From assembly GCF_024584705.1 (NCBI RefSeq), contig NZ_CP097384.1:5828001-5892000 (forward strand): a stretch of DNA of 64,000 nt. Reading direction: 5' to 3'. Position 1 is the first letter of the stretch; every line of letters begins with the position of its first letter. Shown one piece after another: positions 1 to 11,394 of this stretch. The position numbers and the translations under genes are program-made. The notes beneath the pieces are model-generated. The model was not told where the DNA came from. It saw nothing but the letters and a program-made list of their open reading frames with translations, and did no database searches. The stretch comes from Blastopirellula sp. J2-11. GTDB lineage: Bacteria; Planctomycetota; Planctomycetia; Pirellulales; Pirellulaceae.

Positions 1-1
1 G

Positions 2-952
2 ACGGTCACGACCAGCATGTCGGTGCGACAACTTCGTGGACGTTCGTTTCGGTTGGATCCAGCCGTTCCCGAGAAAGTCGCCAATAACTGGGATGTGGTC
101 TGCATCGCGCCCGAGTTCAGCAAGGGCCTTGACGACTACGCCCGCTTTCGCAAGAAGCATGACAACATCTTTGGGGTCACCGACGACGGCGAAATTGAAA
201 AAGGGGTCGGGCATGTCCATGCGGCGCTGACCGACTTGCGTCCCGAACTGCTGGAAGACTCGGTTCGCCTGCTCAACGGCGACATGCTGGTCCGCGCCGG
301 ACAACGGACGACCGCTCGGGAACACTGGAAGATTGGTCAGCCCTATCATGGCCAGCCGCGAACCACGCTGGAAGTTCGACTCGAGCGCGACGAGCGCGAA
401 CAATCCGGCTTTCCGCCGTTCGCCGCCAAAGGAGAAGTGTGGCGCGACGATTCATTGGCGATGAGCATCGGCACAGCGATCTTGTCGGCCTTGGCCGAGA
501 CTCAACAAATTACTCCATCGGCTCGGCCGCAGGTTAAATCGCGAGCCGGCGGATATGTCCGGATGTTTCTGGACGACGCGTCCGAGGAAGAGAGCGAGTT
601 GTTTGCGACCTCGCTGCGTGAAGCGCTCGGCCCGCTGCATCGCCCCCGGTACGTGGTGCCGCGGAAGCTCCGTTTCTCGACGCCCACTTTTTGGTCGAAG
701 TTGTTGCCCCAATTTTTGGGCCAGTATCTCGAACAACAAAATGATGAGATGGTGATGCTGCACGCGGTGCCTTCGGCGCTGGCCAAAAAGAAAGAGAGCG
801 CCGAGATCTACGAAAAGTATTGGAATCAATATGTCAGCCCCGGCCAGGCGATGTTCTCTCTGCGCGGCGCCGGCGAAGAACTACGAATCGAAGCCGAAAA
901 AGCAGGCCTCACTCCGCGCGGTTCGTATCATGAGAAGGAAGTTTTTTCCTAA
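2..952 (+). CDS. SF2 helicase, C-terminal part (5' end outside window)
   Basis: The reading frame is open from the window edge, so the ATG at 17 is probably internal. The first visible residues read TTSMSVRQLRGRSFRLDP. This matches helicase superfamily 2 motif VI (Q-x-x-G-R-x-x-R), preceded by a TTS as in motif V. The rest, about 290 residues, has no motif I or II, which must lie upstream of the window, and I recognise no named accessory domain in it. The stop is TAA at 950-952. The next gene is convergent and ends only 17 bases away. The family call rests on one motif and its position, so the helicase assignment is moderate and the substrate (DNA or RNA, repair or restriction) is unknown. 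Confidence 0.6.
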   Translation, partial: TVTTSMSVRQLRGRSFRLDPAVPEKVANNWDVVCIAPEFSKGLDDYARFRKKHDNIFGVTDDGEIEKGVGHVHAALTDLRPELLEDSVRLLNGDMLVRAGQRTTAREHWKIGQPYHGQPRTTLEVRLERDEREQSGFPPFAAKGEVWRDDSLAMSIGTAILSALAETQQITPSARPQVKSRAGGYVRMFLDDASEEESELFATSLREALGPLHRPRYVVPRKLRFSTPTFWSKLLPQFLGQYLEQQNDEMVMLHAVPSALAKKKESAEIYEKYWNQYVSPGQAMFSLRGAGEELRIEAEKAGLTPRGSYHEKEVFS

Positions 953-969
953 GCGATGAAAGCCATTCG

Positions 970-2016
970 CTATCCGCCGACATAGCGCGAGTAGAGCGTG
1001 CGCGCTACAGACGGTTCCGTCGTGCCGGCGATGATCGCGCGACCGTCGGGAAAGATGGTGAGCACGTATTCGTCGACATGCAGTCGCAATAGATAAGGAT
1101 TCTTTTCGACCCGGCCGACGCCAGCGAGCTTCTCGGCCAGCGCCTCCAGTGATACGGCAGGGCGATCGGGAAAGCTAATCTGCACCGCGTTGCGTCCGCA
1201 CAGCACGGTTGATTGGCCACCCAACTCGCCGCGGAGCCATTCGTATTGTTGCTGACCGCAGGCAGGGCAATCGGCGTTGTCGCGCAAATTGTCGAGCTTG
1301 ATTTGACGCCAGCGATTTTCCCACAGATCAACGACCACGAACTCTCGCTGCACCGCGTCACGATTGCCGGAGAGCAGCTTGATCGCTTCGAGCGCTTCGA
1401 GTGATGCAACTACGTTGACGATCGGCGCGACAACGCCGGCGGTATCGCAGGTCGGCGTCATCTCGGCAGGCGGGGGCTCCGGCATCAAACAACGGAAGCA
1501 CGGGGTTTCGCCCGGCAAGATCACCATCATCCGCCCTTCGGCGCCGACGCAACCGCCGTAGATCCAGGGAATCCCGAGCTTCAACGAGGCGTCATTCAGC
1601 AGAAACCGGACGCCAAAGTTATCGGTCCCATCGATGATCACATCGACGCCGGCGGCTAGATCTTCGACGTTGCGATAGTCGACATCGGCGACATGCGTTT
1701 CGATGTTGATTTCAGAGTTGATCGCTCGTAAGCGTTGCTCGGCGGCGACCGCTTTCGGCAGGCGATCACGCACATCTTGTTCGGTATAGAGAACCTGTCG
1801 CTGCAGGTTGTTCCACTCCAGAAAGTCCCGGTCCACTATTCGCAAATGGCCGACGCCAGCGCGAGCGAGCGTCTCGGCGATCACGCTTCCCAGCGCGCCG
1901 AGTCCGACGATCAGCGCCGTCCCGCCTGCGAGTTTCGTCTGTCCTGCGGCGCCAATCGCGTGATAGGCGACTTGCCGAGCGTAGCGATCTTCAGGCTTAG
2001 CCACATCGTCACTCAT
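970..2016 (-). CDS. MoeB/ThiF-family adenylyltransferase (E1-like)
   Basis: This protein of about 348 residues belongs to the ThiF/MoeB/HesA family, which adenylates the C-terminal glycine of a ubiquitin-like sulfur carrier. The Rossmann ATP-binding loop GLGALG is at residues 38-43. The conserved NNLQRQ segment is near 69-74 and the zinc pair CFRC is at 173-176. The conserved cysteine is in TCDTAGV (C190), and the second zinc pair CPAC is at 250-253. The last 85 residues, starting LCGRNAVQI, match the C-terminal extension found on many ThiF proteins. The start at 2016 is chosen because it has a GGGAG ribosome site and an ATGA overlap with the upstream gene. An in-frame extension to 2136 would run into that gene. 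The sulfur carrier partner is not nearby, so molybdopterin or thiamine use cannot be decided. Confidence 0.88.
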   Translation of the reverse strand: MSDDVAKPEDRYARQVAYHAIGAAGQTKLAGGTALIVGLGALGSVIAETLARAGVGHLRIVDRDFLEWNNLQRQVLYTEQDVRDRLPKAVAAEQRLRAINSEINIETHVADVDYRNVEDLAAGVDVIIDGTDNFGVRFLLNDASLKLGIPWIYGGCVGAEGRMMVILPGETPCFRCLMPEPPPAEMTPTCDTAGVVAPIVNVVASLEALEAIKLLSGNRDAVQREFVVVDLWENRWRQIKLDNLRDNADCPACGQQQYEWLRGELGGQSTVLCGRNAVQISFPDRPAVSLEALAEKLAGVGRVEKNPYLLRLHVDEYVLTIFPDGRAIIAGTTEPSVARTLYSRYVGG

Positions 2017-2849
2017 CGCACGCTCCCGACCCAGAGACCGCTGAAGTTTGATGCGCCGACCACTTCGGCTTGCAGGCGATCGCATTCGACTCGCAGCTCG
2101 CCAGGCGTCACGGCCGACGCTGATTGACAACGCCACAAGATTTCTGGCTGGTCGCCGTTAGGAGTCACCAGCGCGATACTCTCTTCCAAGCAGTTGATCA
2201 CCACATCGGCCCAGTCAGGCGCCGCTTCTTCGCCCAAGCAGGCCAACGGCAAATGAGGCGCCGACAGCTTCATGTCCGGTAGTTGGATTCGTCCCGGCAA
2301 AATCGCCATTGCGATCGAAGCCCAAGCGGCCAGGCGAGCGACTTCGCTGGCGATGTCGTTGTGATGAGCGTCCGATAGATCTGCAATCAAATGCACGCCT
2401 GCCAACAGCGCTCGCTCGCAAAGTTCCTGCGTAGGGATCGCCACGATCGCGGCCAGTCCGCTGGTTCGCCACGGAGTAAAATCGACAAGTTCGGCTTGCG
2501 AGGCGGCAGCTGCACGGAGTACGAAACGATGATTTTCGAGCCATAGATGCGAACCGCGCACATGCAAGTCACGAAGGCCGAAAGGTTGCGCAGCCCCGGT
2601 GATGCGATAGCAGGAAGGAGTGCGGGGAGTCCAAAAGTTCGGCTCCGGCAGCACCGCGCGAAAGGGCGCCGGGCCGCCGTCGATTTTTTCGACCCGATAC
2701 TGGGCGGTCAACGTTTGTGCGAAAGCGTTGCTTGGCCCTTCAATTCGCGTATCGCGATCGACGGGGCCATCGATCCAAAGCTCGACGCGCGCCTCGCTCG
2801 TAGCGCCTTGGCGAATCGTCCAGGATTTGGTGAGCAGATCAGGAGTCAT
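2013..2849 (-). CDS. Degenerate GH2-like (beta-galactosidase fold) protein, function unknown
   Basis: This protein of 278 residues overlaps the ThiF-type gene by four bases (ATGA), so the two are probably translated together. I see no enzyme signature, but the order of segments resembles glycoside hydrolase family 2. A beta-rich N-terminus is followed by NFWTPRTPSCYRI, comparable with the LWSPENPxLY segment. Then comes FGLRDLHVRGSHLWLENHRF, comparable with the FGFRxxxxxxxxxxLNGxxxxLRG segment that begins the GH2 barrel. The remaining 160 residues are too short for a full TIM barrel, and no catalytic Asn-Glu pair is visible. I infer a shortened, probably non-catalytic relative of GH2. Why it is coupled to an E1-like enzyme is unknown. 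No signal peptide is seen. Confidence 0.6.
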   Translation of the reverse strand: MTPDLLTKSWTIRQGATSEARVELWIDGPVDRDTRIEGPSNAFAQTLTAQYRVEKIDGGPAPFRAVLPEPNFWTPRTPSCYRITGAAQPFGLRDLHVRGSHLWLENHRFVLRAAAASQAELVDFTPWRTSGLAAIVAIPTQELCERALLAGVHLIADLSDAHHNDIASEVARLAAWASIAMAILPGRIQLPDMKLSAPHLPLACLGEEAAPDWADVVINCLEESIALVTPNGDQPEILWRCQSASAVTPGELRVECDRLQAEVVGASNFSGLWVGSVR

Positions 2850-2861
2850 CGCGACTCGATT

Positions 2862-5711
2862 CTATTCTTTGGGGGCGAGTCGCACGCCGGAGCGTGACAA
2901 CAATGCTTCAGCCAAGGCGCGACCGGTGCGCGAGTTCTCATTCTGTGCGACCTCCTCCGGCGTGCCGGTCGCAACGACCTGGCCCCCTTCATCGGCGGCG
3001 CCGGGGCCCATGTCGATGATGTAATCAGCCGCCATCATCATGTGCAGATTATGCTCGACGACAATCAGCGAGTGTCCAACTTGCAGCAGCGAGTTGAAGC
3101 AGTCGAGCAACTGAGCAATATCGGCGAAGTGCAAACCGGTAGTCGGCTCATCCAGCAAAAAGAGGGTGCGTCCCCGTTTGGAGGAGGCCAGATAGCCTGC
3201 TAACTTCAAACGCTGCGCTTCACCGGCAGAGAGCGTGTTGGCCGGCTGGCCAAGACGCAAATAGTCGAGTCCGACATCAATCAATCGCTGCAGTTTGGCT
3301 TGTACTTTCGGCTGGCCGCGGAAGAAGACGAACGCTTCGCGAATTGTCATGTTCAGCACTTCGGCGATGTTCTTGCCGCGGTACAAAACTTCCAGCACAT
3401 CCTTTTTGTAGCGGCGCCCTTTGCACTCTGGGCACTTCATGTAGACGTCAGCAAGAAACTGCATATCAATCGCGATATGACCGTCCCCGTCGCAAGCGTC
3501 ACAGCGTCCGCCGTTGACGTTAAAGCTGAAATGGCTCGCGGTGAAATTGTGCGTACGCGCCTGGACTGTCGCGGCGAAGACCGACCGGATCTCGTCAAAC
3601 GCTTTAATGTAGGTGACCGGGTTCGAGCGTGGAGAACGACCAATCGGGCTTTGATCGACTAGGACTACATCGTCGATCTGGCCATCGCCAAAGACATCAT
3701 CGCAGTCAAGCGCCTTGGGGGCTTCTTTCCGCTTGCGGCGGCAGAGCGCCGGATAGAGCGTATTGTCGACCAGCGTACTTTTGCCGGCGCCGCTGACTCC
3801 GGTCACGACACAGAGAACGCCGAGCGGGAACTCGACTTCGATGTTTTTCAGGTTGTTGCCGCGGGCGCCTTTAATACGGACGCGACCATGCGTCGTTTCG
3901 CGGCGTTTCTCGAGATGGATCACCTTGCGACGCCCCATCAGATAGTCGCCGGTCAACGTTTCATCCGAGGTCAGCAACTCTTGCGGCGTTCCTTGGAAGA
4001 TGATTTCTCCGCCGCGTTCACCGGCGCCGGGGCCAAATTCGATGATCTCGTCGGCGCGGCGAATCATCGACTCTTCGTGTTCGACCAGCACAACCGTGTT
4101 GCCGCGCTTATTCAGATCGCGAATCGCTCCGGCCAGACGTTCGACATCCGCCGGATGCAAACCGACTGAGGGCTCATCAAACACATAGAGCATGTTGACT
4201 AGACTGGAGCCGAGCGTACTGGTCAAAGCGACGCGCTGCGCCTCGCCGCCGCTGAGCGTGCGGATCGTCCGATCCAGCGCCAAGTAGCCCAGCCCGACCA
4301 CATTCAGGTATTTCAATCGATCGAGCAATTGCGACAATACCTGACGAGCGACCGCTTGATGGCGCGGGTCGATTTTCAGCGACTTGAAAAACTCGTACGA
4401 GTCCCGAATTTTCATCGTCGAAACTTCGGCGATGTTCTTGCCGCCGATGCGAACGGCGAGCGATTCAGGACGGAGCCGTTTGCCGTGGCACGATTCGCAA
4501 TCGCGGAAACTGCGCCAACGGCTGAGGAAAACGCGCAAGTGCATTTTGTACTTGCGCCGTTCGAGCCATTGGAAGAACCCTTTCAGGCCGCCAAATTCGC
4601 GTTCGGGAACGCCTTCGCGAATCAGACGCAGGTGCTCTTCGGTCAGTTCACGAAACGGAACGTTGGTCGGCAGATCGTAGTCTTTGGCCAGCGCCAGCAA
4701 CTCTTCCAGCTCATGATGATAGGCCGGCGTATTCCAGGGAGCGATCGCACCGTCGGCCAGCGTTTTGCTGACGTCCGGCACGATCAGGTCCATGTCCATG
4801 TCGATCACGTTGCCAAAACCTTCGCAGGCCTGACAAGCGCCGAGAGGACTGTTGAAATTAAAGAGTCGCGGCTCGGGCTCGATGAACTCGAGATTGCACG
4901 CGTCGCAGCGGAGTTGATTGCTGTAAACGTGTCGTCGCCAACTGCGGCCGTCGATCTGTTGCAAAATTCCGTGGTCGCCGGCGCCGTTCAGCTCTTCCGA
5001 CTCGACCAGCAATTGGCAAACTCCTTCGCCATGCAAAAACGCCGTTTCGAGCGATTCTTGCAGACGCTCCGCTTTCAGTCCTTCGCCTGAGAGACGATCG
5101 GCGATCGCTTGCACAGCGCCGCCGTTCAGCTGCTGCGAGTCCGATGTCAGGTTGAGCGTTTGTTGTCCAGAGATCACGCGTACGAAACCATCTTCGCGCA
5201 AATCGGCGACGACCTGATCCCACGTTTCTTCTTGGTCGGGAGCGACCGGAAAGGTGAGCATCATCCGGCCTGGCGAGTTCATCTCAAGTATGCGCTGGGC
5301 GACTTCCTGCGGCGTGTCGCGCTGGATCTTGGCGCCGCAACACGGACAGATGATCTCGCCTACTTTGGCGAACAACAGGCGCAAATAGTCGGTCGTTTCG
5401 GTCGCGGTGCCGACAGTCGATCGATTCGAGCGAGAGTCATTGCCGCGGGTCACCGCAAGCGCCGGCGGAATGCCGTCGATCGATTCGGCGGCTGGTTTTT
5501 CGAGGCGCTCCAGAAATTGCCGCGTATAGGCCGAGAAGCTCTCGATGTAGCGTCGTTGCCCTTCGGCATACAACGTATCGAGCGCCATGCTGGTCTTGCC
5601 GCTGCCGCTAACGCCGCAGAAGACAATAAGCTTGCGATGATCGAGATCGAGATCCACTTTTTTTAGATTGTGGACTTCGACTCCTCGGAGTTGAATCGAC
5701 GTATTGGGCAA
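2862..5711 (-). CDS. uvrA: Excinuclease ABC subunit A (UvrA), divergent form
   Basis: This ATPase of 949 residues recognises DNA damage in nucleotide excision repair and normally loads UvrB. Two ABC cassettes are visible. The first Walker A, GVSGSGKTS, is at 33-41, with signature LSGGEAQR. The second Walker A is GVSGAGKST, with signature LSAGEAQR. Zinc modules are seen as CPCC (122-125), CDAC...CQAC before the first signature region, CESC, and CDAC...CPEC in the second half. The length fits UvrA (about 940). Two things are unusual: the second signature is LSAGE rather than LSGGE, and the usual SPAISIEQK-type segment reads PPALAVTRGN. The protein may therefore be a paralogue rather than the main UvrA. 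The gene ends 12 bases before the GH2-like gene on the same strand. Confidence 0.85.
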   Translation of the reverse strand: MPNTSIQLRGVEVHNLKKVDLDLDHRKLIVFCGVSGSGKTSMALDTLYAEGQRRYIESFSAYTRQFLERLEKPAAESIDGIPPALAVTRGNDSRSNRSTVGTATETTDYLRLLFAKVGEIICPCCGAKIQRDTPQEVAQRILEMNSPGRMMLTFPVAPDQEETWDQVVADLREDGFVRVISGQQTLNLTSDSQQLNGGAVQAIADRLSGEGLKAERLQESLETAFLHGEGVCQLLVESEELNGAGDHGILQQIDGRSWRRHVYSNQLRCDACNLEFIEPEPRLFNFNSPLGACQACEGFGNVIDMDMDLIVPDVSKTLADGAIAPWNTPAYHHELEELLALAKDYDLPTNVPFRELTEEHLRLIREGVPEREFGGLKGFFQWLERRKYKMHLRVFLSRWRSFRDCESCHGKRLRPESLAVRIGGKNIAEVSTMKIRDSYEFFKSLKIDPRHQAVARQVLSQLLDRLKYLNVVGLGYLALDRTIRTLSGGEAQRVALTSTLGSSLVNMLYVFDEPSVGLHPADVERLAGAIRDLNKRGNTVVLVEHEESMIRRADEIIEFGPGAGERGGEIIFQGTPQELLTSDETLTGDYLMGRRKVIHLEKRRETTHGRVRIKGARGNNLKNIEVEFPLGVLCVVTGVSGAGKSTLVDNTLYPALCRRKRKEAPKALDCDDVFGDGQIDDVVLVDQSPIGRSPRSNPVTYIKAFDEIRSVFAATVQARTHNFTASHFSFNVNGGRCDACDGDGHIAIDMQFLADVYMKCPECKGRRYKKDVLEVLYRGKNIAEVLNMTIREAFVFFRGQPKVQAKLQRLIDVGLDYLRLGQPANTLSAGEAQRLKLAGYLASSKRGRTLFLLDEPTTGLHFADIAQLLDCFNSLLQVGHSLIVVEHNLHMMMAADYIIDMGPGAADEGGQVVATGTPEEVAQNENSRTGRALAEALLSRSGVRLAPKE

Positions 5712-5867
5712 CGCTGGCTCCTCCCCACTTCCTCTCCACGCACGCTGGCGACGATCGTAGAATCCTTCATCTTACCCCCGCCTACGCGGACAAGATAGTA
5801 GCGAGGACGCCCAGCGGCTTGCTTGCCCCCCGGCAGTCCGATAGAGTGTCGCAAATAGGGTAACGTC

Positions 5868-6184
5868 ATGAGCCGAGTCATTAAAACTTTCAATCCGTTC
5901 TTCGTCGCGCTGCTAGTCGCCGGAACCGCTTTCGCCATCACTGCTTGCGGCTATGGCGTCATGACGGTTCGGCTGCTCAATCGGACGGCCGACGCCGGCG
6001 GAATGGTCGATTTCTTTCGCCAACACGGGTTTACGCTCTTAATGGCCGAATTGGGCATATTGGCGATCTGCACCGTCTTGGCGATCATGACAGACGACTA
6101 CTGGACCCGCCGCGCCGAAGCAAAAGCGGCCCTGAAGTTGGAACAAACCACCGCCCCTGCGGACGAAAACAAACGAGAAAACCA

Positions 6185-6188
<4 letters not shown>
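5868..6188 (+). CDS. Small two-helix membrane protein
   Basis: This 106-residue protein has two hydrophobic segments, roughly residues 9-34 and 53-74, and a charged C-terminal tail rich in Ala, Glu and Lys. No family is recognised. The start is ATG at 5868. Its TGA overlaps the ATG of the following cupin gene by four bases (ATGA), so the two are likely one operon with coupled translation. It is divergent from uvrA across 156 bases that probably hold both promoters. Both segments look like inner-membrane helices, not a cleaved signal peptide. Its role is unknown. Confidence 0.7.
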
Positions 6189-8651
<2,463 letters not shown>

Positions 8652-8682
8652 TTTGATGCAAATATGCGACATTTCTCCGCAC

Positions 8683-8713
8683 AAATGATTTTTTTGTCCT
8701 CCAAATCATTTTG
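8683..8713 (+). other. AT-rich inverted repeat after ligA
   Basis: AAATGATTT (8683-8691) pairs with AAATCATTT (8703-8711) around an 11-base loop. The stem is short and AT-rich, and the U-run lies inside the loop side rather than after the stem, so this is a weak terminator candidate only. Confidence 0.3.
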
Positions 8714-8802
8714 AATTCGCTTAGATAAGTAGGCAGCCAGCCAATCAGCCAGTGAGCCAACTTTTTTATCTAATTCTAATGACTCTTTTGGGGATCAGGG
8801 GC

Positions 8803-8997
8803 ATGCGAATTCTGTCTCTCAATTTGCGAGAAAGGGCGACCGCTTGGTATCGATGTCTTCGATGCAAAACTGTCGTCGCTGCGATGCAACCGCTTTCAAG
8901 TCACTTTCACTGCGACCAGTGCGGGCAAGAGCTGGACGAAGATGACGAGATCGCGATCGTCCATCCATTAGAACGGCGACCGCCTTCCCAAAATTAG
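8803..8997 (+). CDS. Small zinc-ribbon protein
   Basis: This small protein of about 64 residues begins MRILSLNLRERA. It carries two cysteine pairs, CLRC and CDQC, about 22 residues apart, which is the arrangement of a zinc ribbon. An acidic tail (DEDDE) follows. The ATG at 8803 has GGGG about nine bases upstream. A GTG at 8752 would add 17 mostly hydrophobic residues and cannot be excluded. No family is recognised and no partner gene is apparent. Confidence 0.5.
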   Translation: MRILSLNLRERATAWYRCLRCKTVVAAMQPLSSHFHCDQCGQELDEDDEIAIVHPLERRPPSQN

Positions 8998-9034
8998 CGT
9001 TCTGAGAATGAGCGTGTTAACAGGGTTCTGGTGG

Positions 9035-9070
9035 CGAATCGGGCGTCGAAGTGCTACGGCGCCCGATTCG
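9035..9070. repeat. Perfect 11-bp inverted repeat
   Basis: CGAATCGGGCG (9035-9045) and CGCCCGATTCG (9060-9070) are exact reverse complements around a 14-base loop. No T-run follows on either strand. It lies between a plus-strand and a minus-strand gene that converge, so it may help end transcription of both or protect 3' ends. Confidence 0.55.
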
Positions 9071-9088
9071 TTGCTTGAGGACAGCTTC

Positions 9089-9352
9089 TTATTTGCTGTC
9101 TGTGTTGATGTCTTTCAAGCTGCGTCCCAAACGCTTGGTACGAGGACCGGCGCTGGTCGCGGTCGAGCCAAGTGATTTGCGAGCAGCGGCCGTCTCGCCA
9201 ACATCGCCCATCAGACCCAGGAAGTCAGACTTCCCTTTCTCTTGCTCAACCGGCATGCCGATTTGCTCGACAGCGTCATTCACGCCGAGCAACACCGCCT
9301 GTTTCACGCCGTCGCGCATCCACTGAAAGAAATTGAAGTTGTTCGTAGTCAT
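9089..9352 (-). CDS. Small conserved-looking protein of unknown function
   Basis: This 87-residue protein starts MTTNNFNFFQWM. It has an amphipathic N-terminal half (RDGVKQAVLLGVNDAVEQIG) and a basic, Ser/Thr/Gly-rich C-terminal half (GPRTKRLGRSLKD). It has a strong ribosome site, AAGGAAG, eight bases before the ATG. That and a normal amino-acid composition argue for a real gene. No domain, signal peptide or membrane segment is seen. Confidence 0.6.
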   Translation of the reverse strand: MTTNNFNFFQWMRDGVKQAVLLGVNDAVEQIGMPVEQEKGKSDFLGLMGDVGETAAARKSLGSTATSAGPRTKRLGRSLKDINTDSK

Positions 9353-9547
9353 ACTCGCTTCCTTATTTGCAAAGTCGCCCGAATTAAATCGGTTCGGGAG
9401 CGTAACAATCTCCCGCCGCCGCGTCCAGGCGAATCGACAGACGCGTCAAACTCGCCCAATTTTGCTAGCACCGACCTAAGCGACTAAGAAAGGGTGGAAA
9501 TTTGGAGAGAGTGCGTCGATAAACAAGGAAGGGAAGGCTGCGTGGAG

Positions 9548-11248
9548 ATGCGCAACCGAAATTCTACCGGTAGGAGACGGAACGTGGCGGCGAAAAACCA
9601 GGCGGGACGACATAGTGAGAATGTCAACCAACAGGAGCCTTTTTCGTGGGGCGCCTTTTCTTTCGGAATCATTTTTGGCGTGGTTTTGCTCTATATCGTG
9701 ATTGTGCGCCCGGCGCAAAACGATACGCAGGCCCTCGAACTGCGGATCTCGCGAGTCGATCGCACCTTGAAGGAATTGGTCTCCTTCAAGTCGAGCGTGA
9801 CCGAGACGAATGACTTGATGTCTTCGTTGCAACAGCAAGCCGAGCAATTTGCCGCTGCTCGCGCTTCGCTCGACTCGCTGGAGAACATCCGCTGTGAGTT
9901 GGCCGCCAGCCAAACTGATTTCCGACAAGTGGAGGCCGCCTTGATGCGGCTTGATCGACTGCAGCAACGCTTAAATGATCAGGCCCATGCCGCCGCCGCG
10001 TCCGTCCGTGTGGTCGAAAACATCGACTACATCCACCGTACGTTGCTAGAGCAAGATGCAGGCACGCTCGACGCGATCGCCGCACTGACCAACGCCGACA
10101 ATCTACGTAGCCGAGCGCAACGCGTCGAGCAGGATCTAGCTCGCACCGAAGTGACGCTCGACCGGGTCGCGTCGTTGCATCGCCGCATGCAAGATCAGTA
10201 TCCGGCGGCGCTGGCCGCCGAGCAAACGCTCAACCAACTGCTCAACGCCCAATCGCGGATCGCGAGGGCGGATCGCGATCTGGCGACGACCGATCGCGCC
10301 GTCGAAGGGTTGTTGCGTCTGCAAGACAAGACGCTGCACAGCGCCGCCAACATGCGTCAGGCCGACATGCTGCTCGACAACGTCTTGGCGATCCCCGGCG
10401 AACTCGCCAAGGTCTCGCGCCACTCATACGTCGCCAACCTAGAGAACAATCTGGGATCGTTGACCAAGCTGCTGGACAAAGTATTGGCTTCCCAGTCGCA
10501 GACGCGTCACGCCGATCTGCTGCTCGAGAATATGCTCGCTCGTCAGGACGAGATTATCCTCTCCGCGACCGAAGCTCGCCAAGCCGACATGGTGCTCGGC
10601 AACATCTTGGGATTGCAAGGGGAATTGCTCTCCGCTACTTCGCAGTCGCGACGCGCCGACAATGTCCTGCAAAACTTGCTCGGCATGCAAGACGAGTTGG
10701 TCGACAGCGTGCCGCAAGCTCGCCAGGCGGACGTCGTGCTCGGCAACATGCTGCATTTGCATGACGAGCTCGTAAACTCGCGAACCAACGCCGTCGCCGC
10801 CGAAATCGCCCAGCAGAACATCTTCGCTTTGCAGCAAGAGTTGGTGCAAGCGGCGCCGTTGACGATGCGAGCTCGCCAGGTCGCCGGCGACATGATGCGG
10901 ATTGAAGCGGAACTGATCTGCCAGGCGGGCGACAGCGGTGAAGCTCGAGAAACTCTCGGCGAGTTGGTTTCGCTACGCAGTGAACTATCGGCGGGGAGTC
11001 TGGACGTCGAGTCGGCTTTGGCTTCGTTGCGTCAGCTGATGACGTTCAAGACCGAAGTGCTGCAAGCGTCGCAGCCGCAGCAGAGCGGATTCTTCCGCTT
11101 CGCCCAAGCGGTGAGCGGAGCCCTGGTTCGCAGTTCGAGCGTTGTCGTTTCACTTCGCCCCCACGAGCTGCAGCGAATGGCCGATCGGTCGCTAGGCGAA
11201 CAGCCGCAAGCAATCGCTCGCCAGATTTCGGGAGCAATCCTGCGTTAA
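9548..11248 (+). CDS. Membrane-anchored coiled-coil protein with 24-residue repeats
   Basis: This protein of about 566 residues has a basic N-terminus, one transmembrane segment near residues 36-55 (FSFGIIFGVVLLYIVIV), and then almost only helix-forming sequence. From 10355 to 10864 it carries six copies of a 24-residue unit with the pattern R-x-A-D-x-x-L-x-N-x-L-x-x-Q-x-E-L. Copies start at 10355, 10505, 10577, 10649, 10721 and 10793. The first is separated from the second by a 26-residue degenerate unit. Weaker copies precede them. The last 60 residues are not repetitive. The start could be the GTG at 9494, but ATG 9548 is preferred. The family is not recognised. I infer a long rod or a bundle anchored in the membrane, perhaps a spacer or scaffold in the large planctomycete periplasm. 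Confidence 0.75.
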   Translation: MRNRNSTGRRRNVAAKNQAGRHSENVNQQEPFSWGAFSFGIIFGVVLLYIVIVRPAQNDTQALELRISRVDRTLKELVSFKSSVTETNDLMSSLQQQAEQFAAARASLDSLENIRCELAASQTDFRQVEAALMRLDRLQQRLNDQAHAAAASVRVVENIDYIHRTLLEQDAGTLDAIAALTNADNLRSRAQRVEQDLARTEVTLDRVASLHRRMQDQYPAALAAEQTLNQLLNAQSRIARADRDLATTDRAVEGLLRLQDKTLHSAANMRQADMLLDNVLAIPGELAKVSRHSYVANLENNLGSLTKLLDKVLASQSQTRHADLLLENMLARQDEIILSATEARQADMVLGNILGLQGELLSATSQSRRADNVLQNLLGMQDELVDSVPQARQADVVLGNMLHLHDELVNSRTNAVAAEIAQQNIFALQQELVQAAPLTMRARQVAGDMMRIEAELICQAGDSGEARETLGELVSLRSELSAGSLDVESALASLRQLMTFKTEVLQASQPQQSGFFRFAQAVSGALVRSSSVVVSLRPHELQRMADRSLGEQPQAIARQISGAILR

Positions 11249-11304
11249 TCAAACTACCGGATCCCAGACGGCGGTCGGAGGTCACGCTCTGCTGCCGTAG
11301 GTAG

Positions 11305-11346
11305 AAAGGGAGTTCTCTTTGCAAACAGAGAACTCCCTTTTTCTAT
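11305..11346 (+). terminator. Strong intrinsic terminator
   Basis: A perfect 14-bp stem, AAAGGGAGTTCTCT (11305-11318) with AGAGAACTCCCTTT (11327-11340), encloses an 8-base loop and is followed by TTCTATTTCT. It ends the coiled-coil gene. It also lies in front of the convergent adk gene end and may work weakly in that direction. Confidence 0.92.
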
Positions 11347-11394
11347 TTCTGGATTCACGCTTTTACCACGTTTTCGTGGGAAACGCATGTCTTC

